Shown here piece by piece: positions 59,385-64,000 of a DNA stretch of 64,000 bases. The DNA is from Oscillospiraceae bacterium (GTDB lineage Bacteria; Bacillota; Clostridia; Oscillospirales; Oscillospiraceae): positions 1-64,000 of the forward strand of contig JAHHRX010000009.1 of assembly GCA_020025545.1 (NCBI GenBank). Reading direction: 5' to 3'. Every line of letters begins with the position of its first letter. Position 1 is the first letter of the stretch. The notes below the pieces were generated by a model that saw nothing but the letters and a program-made list of their open reading frames with translations, was not told the DNA's origin and made no database searches. Made by a program: the position numbers and the translations under genes.

Positions 59385-60896
59385 ATGCGCGGAATCCCTT
59401 CACTGATTACTGACATTCGGAAAAAAGTATTCACCGAAGTTGCCAGAATGGCGTATAACGGCGGTGACTACACCAAGGCAGAGGATCTGCCCTATATCAT
59501 TGTTCCCGGCGACCAGCCTCTGCACAGAGAATCCGTTTTTCTTGAGCGGGCCATTGCCGGTGAGCGGGTGCGCCTTGCCATGGGCCTCGGCGTGCGCCCT
59601 ATCCAGACCCGTACTTTGATGACCGACGGCATGGACGAGGCTGCGGTGGCGCAGCAGTATTATGAGCCGCCCCTTATCAACATCATTCCCTATGCCTGCC
59701 ATGCCTGCCCGGGAAATCAGTACCGTGTAACAGAAAGCTGCCAGAACTGTCTGGCGGCGTCCTGCCAGAAGGTTTGCCCCAGGGGGGCCATATCCTTCGT
59801 CAACGGCAAAAGCAAAATCGACCAGAGCAAGTGCATCAAGTGCGGAAAATGCCAAAGAGCCTGCCCGTATCACGCCATTATTCATCTGGAGCGGCCATGT
59901 CAGGCAGCCTGCGGTATGGATGCTATCGGTACGGACGAAAACGGCAAGGCTGTGATCAATCAGGATAAGTGTGTGTCCTGCGGTCAATGCCTTGTGAGCT
60001 GTCCTTTCGGCGCAATTGTGGACAAGGGACAGATTTTTCAGGTAATCCAGTCGATTCTGAAGGGGGATAAGGTCATTGCCATTGTGGCACCGGCCTTTAT
60101 CGGTCAGTTCGGCAAGTATTCCACCCCCGGAAAGTTTATTGCAGCCATGAAGCAGCTGGGATTCGAGAGAGTCGTGGAAGTGGCGGTGGGCGCAGATATG
60201 TGTACCATTGAGGAGGCTAAGGATTTTCTGGAAAAAGTTCCCGAAAAGCAAAGGTATATGGCAACCTCGTGCTGCCCTGCTTGGCACTCCATGATCTATA
60301 AGCTGTTCCCCGGAGAGGCAAAGAACATTTCCATGACCCTCACCCCCATGGTGTTCACGGCTCGGCTTATAAAGCGGAAATATCCGGACAGCAAGGTAGT
60401 CTTTGTGGGTCCCTGCGCCGCCAAGAAGCTGGAGGCCATCCGGGAGGACATCCGTTCCGATGTGGACTTTGTGCTGACCTTCGAGGAATTGCAGGGCATG
60501 TTTGAAGCCAAAGAAATTGACTTTGAGACCATTGAACCCATGTACGACCTGAATGAAGGCACTGCCGCAGGCAGAGGCTTTGCGGTGTCCGGAGGCGTGG
60601 CGGGAGCTGTCACAGATGTAATCCGTCAGACAAACCCGGATCTGCAGATCAATACCGCCCGGGCGGAGGGACTGCGGGACTGCCGCAAACTGATGACCAT
60701 GGCAAAGGCCGGAAAATATGACGGCTATCTGCTGGAGGGCATGGCCTGCCCCGGCGGATGTGTGGCAGGCGCCGGAACCATTCTGCCGGTGGAGCTGGCA
60801 TCCAAGGTGGTGGGACGCTACCAGCAGGAGGCGGATACTGCCAGCCCGCTCGAAAGCCCCTATCGGGACAAGGGAACGACACTGGAACAGGAATAA
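59385..60896 (+). CDS. [FeFe] hydrogenase, group-B-like
   Basis: A 503-residue cytosolic enzyme coupling proton reduction to ferredoxin-type electrons. N-terminal region to about 100 lacks known motifs. Fe-S Cys sets: CHAC (105-108), CQNC..C..C (119-131), CIKCGKCQRACP (150-160), CVSCGQCLVSCP (196-206). H-cluster: L1 TSCCPAW (Cys296), L2 VGPCAAKKLE (Cys344), L3 EGMACPGGCVAG (Cys455, Cys459). L2 begins Val-Gly-Pro-Cys rather than Met-Pro-Cys of group A, which, with the short length and N-terminus, points to group B; that is inference. The maturases HydEFG are not in the window. Confidence 0.9.
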   Translation: MRGIPSLITDIRKKVFTEVARMAYNGGDYTKAEDLPYIIVPGDQPLHRESVFLERAIAGERVRLAMGLGVRPIQTRTLMTDGMDEAAVAQQYYEPPLINIIPYACHACPGNQYRVTESCQNCLAASCQKVCPRGAISFVNGKSKIDQSKCIKCGKCQRACPYHAIIHLERPCQAACGMDAIGTDENGKAVINQDKCVSCGQCLVSCPFGAIVDKGQIFQVIQSILKGDKVIAIVAPAFIGQFGKYSTPGKFIAAMKQLGFERVVEVAVGADMCTIEEAKDFLEKVPEKQRYMATSCCPAWHSMIYKLFPGEAKNISMTLTPMVFTARLIKRKYPDSKVVFVGPCAAKKLEAIREDIRSDVDFVLTFEELQGMFEAKEIDFETIEPMYDLNEGTAAGRGFAVSGGVAGAVTDVIRQTNPDLQINTARAEGLRDCRKLMTMAKAGKYDGYLLEGMACPGGCVAGAGTILPVELASKVVGRYQQEADTASPLESPYRDKGTTLEQE

Positions 60897-60901
60897 AACA
60901 A

Positions 60902-60931
60902 ATACGGAGCAGAAAAATATCTGCTCCGTAT
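60902..60931 (+). terminator. Terminator of the hydrogenase operon
   Basis: ATACGGAGCAG, loop AAAAATAT (with one extra base), CTGCTCCGTAT, then CTTTATT. Confidence 0.85.
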
Positions 60932-60939
60932 CTTTATTA

Positions 60940-60968
60940 TTGCCACACGCCGGCAGGTGTGATAAAAT
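60940..60968 (+). promoter_or_regulatory. Nudix gene promoter
   Basis: TTGCCA (60940-60945), a 17-base spacer and TAAAAT (60963-60968). Confidence 0.65.
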
Positions 60969-60999
60969 CAGATATCAGAATCACGGAGAGGGTGCAGAT

Positions 61000-61512
61000 A
61001 TGGAATTTAACGATATTTACGATGAAAACCGGAATTTCACCGGGCGGGTGCATCAGCGTGGGCTGCCATGGAAGCATGGCGAATACGGGCTGATCGTCTG
61101 TGTGTGGGTCTATGATGGAGCGGGGCACCTGCTGCTGACCCGCCGGGCCAAGGAAAAGAGTTTCGCCGGCACATGGGAAAATTCCGGCGGCGCAGCCAAG
61201 GCCGGAGAAAACAGCCGTCAGGCGGTGGCCCGGGAGCTGTATGAGGAGACCGGCATCCGGGTGCCGGAGGAGGAGTTTGAGTACATCGGCACCGACCGGG
61301 ATGAGCATGCTTATTATGATTTTTATTGCGTGCAGCGATCTACACCTCTTTCGGAAATCGTTTTGCTCCCCGGAGAAACGGATGATGTGCAATGGGCGGA
61401 TTTTTCCAAAGTGCACCGGCTAATCCGGGAAGGGAAGATCTGCCAGGTTATTGCCGACCAGTTCCTGCGGCAGGAGGAGCTTTTGCGCGTTCGGCAGAAT
61501 ATACAAGAATAG
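61000..61512 (+). CDS. Nudix hydrolase
   Basis: A 170-residue hydrolase. The Nudix box is complete: GGAAKAGENSRQAVARELYE then ETGI. N-terminal FTGRVHQRGLPWKHGEYGLIV resembles isopentenyl-diphosphate isomerase/YfcD-type Nudix proteins, in which the box is preceded by TWENSGGA. Substrate not predictable. Start ATG 61000 with GGAGAGG upstream. Confidence 0.9.
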   Translation: MEFNDIYDENRNFTGRVHQRGLPWKHGEYGLIVCVWVYDGAGHLLLTRRAKEKSFAGTWENSGGAAKAGENSRQAVARELYEETGIRVPEEEFEYIGTDRDEHAYYDFYCVQRSTPLSEIVLLPGETDDVQWADFSKVHRLIREGKICQVIADQFLRQEELLRVRQNIQE

Positions 61513-61548
61513 AATGGAAAATTTGGCCATGTGAATCCGTGTATTCCC

Positions 61549-61647
61549 TTGCAAATGCCGTGCAGCATGGGGTATAATGAAAAAAAGCGTTTTTAGTGAT
61601 TCCGGCAAAAACGCTGTTGCCGGAGCTGAAAACGCTTTTCTTTTTTT
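61549..61647 (+). promoter_or_regulatory. Promoter and putative transcription attenuator of the phosphoribosyltransferase gene
   Basis: TTGCAA (61549-61554), an 18-base spacer and TATAAT (61573-61578). The transcript would begin almost at a hairpin: GCGTTTT (61587) with AAAACGC (61629-61635), enclosing CCGGCA/TGCCGG, followed by TTTTCTTTTTTT. A competing pairing GCGTTTTT/AAAAACGC (61587-61594 with 61607-61614) would break the terminator. Confidence 0.65.
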
Positions 61648-61672
61648 ATTTCAATATACGGAGGGCGTATTT

Positions 61673-62308
61673 ATGATTGAACTGACACATCTTCCAGTTC
61701 GGAGAGGAAATGTTCCGCTTCGCTATGCAAGAGGCCACTTTGCAACCAACCACAGCCACATCAACTACTATATTGATATTACTTACCAGAAAACTCGCCT
61801 CAGCGAGGCCCGGGACAGCGCACGGCAGTTGGTTTCTCATTTTATCAACAATACGCCTGTAGATACCGTTCTGTGTCTGGACGGCACTGCGGTGATCGGC
61901 ACCTGCCTTGCTGAGGAGCTGACCAAATCCGGCTTCCGCACCATCAACTCCCACGATACCATTTATGTGGTGGAGCCGGAGTTCAATGCCAATTCCCAGA
62001 TCATCTTCCGGGACAATATCCAGCCCATGATTCGGGATAAACATGTGCTTGTGCTGATGGCTTCGGTCACTACCGGTGTCACCGCACGGCGGAGTATGGA
62101 GGCTATCAACTATTATGGCGGCAAGCTGGCCGGCGTAGCGGCGATTTACAGCGCCGTGGATGATGTGGCGGGATGCCCTGTGCGTTCGGTCTATAATCTG
62201 AAGGATCTGCCGGATTACGCCAGTTACGATTATAATGAGTGCCCATACTGCAAGCAGGGAAGGAAGCTGGATGCTTTGGTGAACAGCTACGGCTATTCCA
62301 CCCTCTAA
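61673..62308 (+). CDS. Phosphoribosyltransferase-fold protein (PyrE-like)
   Basis: A 211-residue protein. The PRPP loop region appears as HVLVLMASVTTGVTARRSMEA (20 residues shown in part), with VLCLDGTAVIGTCLAEEL as the first nucleotide-contact loop. A C-terminal CPYCKQGRK is unusual for PyrE. The likely reaction is transfer of ribose-phosphate from PRPP to a base, or a regulatory PRPP sensor. Start MIELTHLPVRRG has GGAGGG upstream; the frame from 61577 covers the leader hairpin and is not the start. Confidence 0.78.
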   Translation: MIELTHLPVRRGNVPLRYARGHFATNHSHINYYIDITYQKTRLSEARDSARQLVSHFINNTPVDTVLCLDGTAVIGTCLAEELTKSGFRTINSHDTIYVVEPEFNANSQIIFRDNIQPMIRDKHVLVLMASVTTGVTARRSMEAINYYGGKLAGVAAIYSAVDDVAGCPVRSVYNLKDLPDYASYDYNECPYCKQGRKLDALVNSYGYSTL

Positions 62309-62430
62309 ATCATATAAAAGCCCCCGTTTTTGCCGGAATCTGAGCAGATCCGGTAAAAATGGGGGCATTTTTACGGGTCGGACGGTATGTGCGGAAAATA
62401 AAAAAATAAACCGGGAAAGACCCGGTTTTT
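62309..62430 (+). terminator. Two consecutive terminators before rpoB
   Basis: First: GCCCCC (62320-62325) and GGGGGC (62361-62366) with inner TTTTT/AAAAA and CCGGA/TCCGG, then ATTTTT. Second: AAACCGGG (62408-62415) and CCCGGTTT (62421-62428), then TTATT. They isolate rpoB from upstream reading. Confidence 0.85.
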
Positions 62431-62442
62431 ATTAAAAAAATA

Positions 62443-62471
62443 TTGACAAATCAGAAAATGTGGGTTACAAT
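62443..62471 (+). promoter_or_regulatory. rpoB promoter
   Basis: TTGACA (62443-62448), a 17-base spacer and TACAAT (62466-62471). The leader to the start is about 165 bases and includes a GACATT/AATGTC stem (62521-62550). No gene in 62309-62643. Confidence 0.8.
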
Positions 62472-62643
62472 GGTGTTCCATACTGTGATAATATGCCCAT
62501 CGCCAGACTTTCCTAACATGGACATTTTAGCACGGATCATGTGGAATGTCAAGTATAAACTTGTTCAAATTTAACAACCAATCCTAGCGTATCAAGAGTG
62601 TAAGCAACACAACATTTAGGCTTAGGCCGAAAGAAAGGCTGTG

Positions 62644-64000
62644 ATGAACCATATGACAATGGTCAAGGACGTGCAGTTCGGCAAGACCATGCGTAAATCC
62701 TACGCAAAGTACAATGAGATCCTGGAAATCCCCAATATGCTGAAGATCCAGAAGGACTCCTATCAGTGGTTCCTGAAAGAGGGCTTGCGGGAAGTATTCA
62801 AGGATGTCGGAACCATCACCGACTTCTCCGGCAAGCTTGAGCTGAGTTTCCTGGATTACTCCATGGACGACAAGCCCAAGTACACCATCGAGGAGTGCAA
62901 GGAGCGGGATGCCACCTATGCAAAACCCATGAAGGTTCGGGTGCGCCTGCGCAACACAGAAACGGACGAAATCAAGGAACAGGAAATCTTTATGGGTGAT
63001 TTCCCTGTCATGACCAACGGCGGCACCTTTGTGATCAACGGTGCTGAGCGTGTCATCGTTTCCCAGATCGTCCGCAGCCCCGGCATGTATTACGGCCATG
63101 AGGTGGACAAGGCTGACCAGCACACCTATACGGCAACGGTCATTCCTTACCGCGGTGCATGGCTGGAGTATGAAACCGATAACTCCAATGTATTTTGGGT
63201 GCGGATCGACAAGAACCGTAAGCTGCCCATCACCTGCCTGATCCGGGCGCTGGGTGTCTGCACCGACGAGCAGATCAAGGCTATGTTCGGCGAGGATGAG
63301 CGGATTCTTGCCACCATCGAAAAGGATCCCTGCAAGACCAGAGAGGAATCTCTGCTGGAGATCTACCGCCGCCTGCGTCCCGGTGAGCCTCCCACGGTTG
63401 AGACTGCCATTGCGCATATCGAGAGCCTGCTGTTCGATGCACACCGCTACGATGTCAGCAAGGTAGGCCGCTATAAATTCAATAAGAAGATGGACATCTG
63501 GTCCAGACTTTCCGGCCAGGAAGCCGCTGAGCCCATTGCCGATCCCATGACCGGCGAGATCCTTGTGATGCCCGGCGAGTTCATCAGCCGCGAGCGTGCC
63601 CACGAGCTGTCTGCACGGGGCGTCAACGAGGCAACCATCAAGATCGGCGACAGCATGGTGAAGGTGTTCTCCAACAACATGGTGGACATGGCCAACTTCG
63701 TGGACTTTGATCCTGCTGAGTACGGCATTAAGGAAAAGGTCTGCTTCTCCGTTCTGAAGGAAATGCTGGAAAGTGTTCCCGCCGACGGCTGGAAGGATGC
63801 CATTGCTGAGCGCATGGATGACCTGATTCCCAAGCACATTGTTGTGGATGACATCATGGCTTCCATCAACTACCTCAACTGCGTGGCTATGGGCGTAGGC
63901 CTGCCGGATGACATCGACCATCTGGGCAACCGCCGTCTGCGCTGCGTGGGCGAGCTGCTCCAGAACCAGTTCCGTGTGGGCTTCAGCCGGTTGGAGCGTG
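62644..64000 (+). CDS. rpoB: RNA polymerase beta subunit, 5' part
   Basis: The first 452 codons of RpoB run off the window end. Markers: VQFGKTMRKSYAKYNEILEI (20 residues), PNMLKIQKDSYQWFLKEGLR, IFMGDFPVMTNGGTFVINGA, ERVIVSQIVRSPG, then the lobe regions and DDIDHLGNRRLR with the rifampicin-cluster-adjacent residues near the end. Start ATG 62644 has AAAGG five bases upstream; ATG 62653 and 62659 are alternatives. Its own consensus promoter and two terminators separate it from upstream genes; rplJ/rplL are not next to it. Confidence 0.96.
   Translation, partial: MNHMTMVKDVQFGKTMRKSYAKYNEILEIPNMLKIQKDSYQWFLKEGLREVFKDVGTITDFSGKLELSFLDYSMDDKPKYTIEECKERDATYAKPMKVRVRLRNTETDEIKEQEIFMGDFPVMTNGGTFVINGAERVIVSQIVRSPGMYYGHEVDKADQHTYTATVIPYRGAWLEYETDNSNVFWVRIDKNRKLPITCLIRALGVCTDEQIKAMFGEDERILATIEKDPCKTREESLLEIYRRLRPGEPPTVETAIAHIESLLFDAHRYDVSKVGRYKFNKKMDIWSRLSGQEAAEPIADPMTGEILVMPGEFISRERAHELSARGVNEATIKIGDSMVKVFSNNMVDMANFVDFDPAEYGIKEKVCFSVLKEMLESVPADGWKDAIAERMDDLIPKHIVVDDIMASINYLNCVAMGVGLPDDIDHLGNRRLRCVGELLQNQFRVGFSRLER

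Noticed and set aside
1..64000. CRISPR arrays, tRNA, rRNA, IS elements, phage or toxin-antitoxin genes
   Set aside because: Looked for regularly spaced repeats, tRNA cloverleaf signatures, transposase or integrase products and none was found.

Overview
This window comes from a Gram-positive anaerobe of the class Clostridia, most likely an Oscillospirales-type gut bacterium. That placement is inferred from gene content, not from any database search. The supporting signs are moderate-to-high GC, strong AGGAGG-like ribosome sites, TTGACA/TATAAT promoters with 17-base spacers, lipoproteins and a class B sortase. There is also oxygen-sensitive metabolism: class III ribonucleotide reductase, [FeFe] hydrogenase, AdhE and a clostridial-type secondary alcohol dehydrogenase. 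I see no rRNA, tRNA, CRISPR array, transposase, integrase or phage gene, so this is a core-like chromosomal segment with a few accessory patches.

Layout, left to right. 1-1.6 kb: end of hemB and all of hemL (tetrapyrrole synthesis). 1.6-3.8 kb (-): two zinc-ribbon membrane proteins behind a long leader. 4.3-5.9 kb: a rhodanese lipoprotein, then a decayed pullulanase fragment. 6.0-9.9 kb: threonine catabolism (tdh-kbl) divergent from an Fe-S cysteine/serine lyase-like gene. 10-11.5 kb: an AT-rich pair of unknown lipoproteins. 11.9-18.3 kb: nagA, nrdD with NrdR-like boxes, galM and a DUF1846 protein. 18.4-21.2 kb: an anchored pullulanase. 21.6-26.4 kb: a CofE-like ligase, two DHH phosphoesterases coupled to surE, and a GNAT. 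26.6-34.5 kb (-): an ABC sugar-type importer in one apparent operon with a secreted staphylococcal-type nuclease, an OB-fold lipoprotein and an RDD protein. 34.7-38.7 kb: PHP phosphoesterase, a MoxR/VWA pair and bioY. 38.7-43.6 kb: yitT with divergent MerR regulator, ywlG, and a GntR-controlled ABC exporter operon. 43.8-48.8 kb: a candidate structured RNA, alpha-hydroxyacid oxidase with MazG, a short QueG-like protein, GreA, a thioesterase and an alcohol dehydrogenase. 49.4-54.7 kb: a structured leader, then zinc-ribbon, TPM, anchored zinc-ribbon and SPFH genes resembling the Bacillus ydjGHI envelope-stress module, followed by a c-di-AMP receptor. 55-60.9 kb: sortase B, adhE, an ECF-type S component and an [FeFe] hydrogenase with group-B-like motifs. 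61-64 kb: Nudix, a phosphoribosyltransferase behind a putative attenuator, and the 5' part of rpoB.

How the parts may fit together. Fermentative redox disposal is represented by adhE, the secondary alcohol dehydrogenase and the hydrogenase; the two alcohol dehydrogenase genes share a 14-bp upstream motif. Glycan use is represented by pullulanase, nagA, galM and the ABC importer. Envelope maintenance is represented by the zinc-ribbon/TPM/SPFH module, the c-di-AMP receptor and sortase B. The most interesting items are the SPFH/TPM module with its leader RNA, the importer-nuclease operon, the shared alcohol dehydrogenase motif, the MerR operator in a 19-bp promoter spacer, and the hairpin attenuator ahead of the phosphoribosyltransferase.
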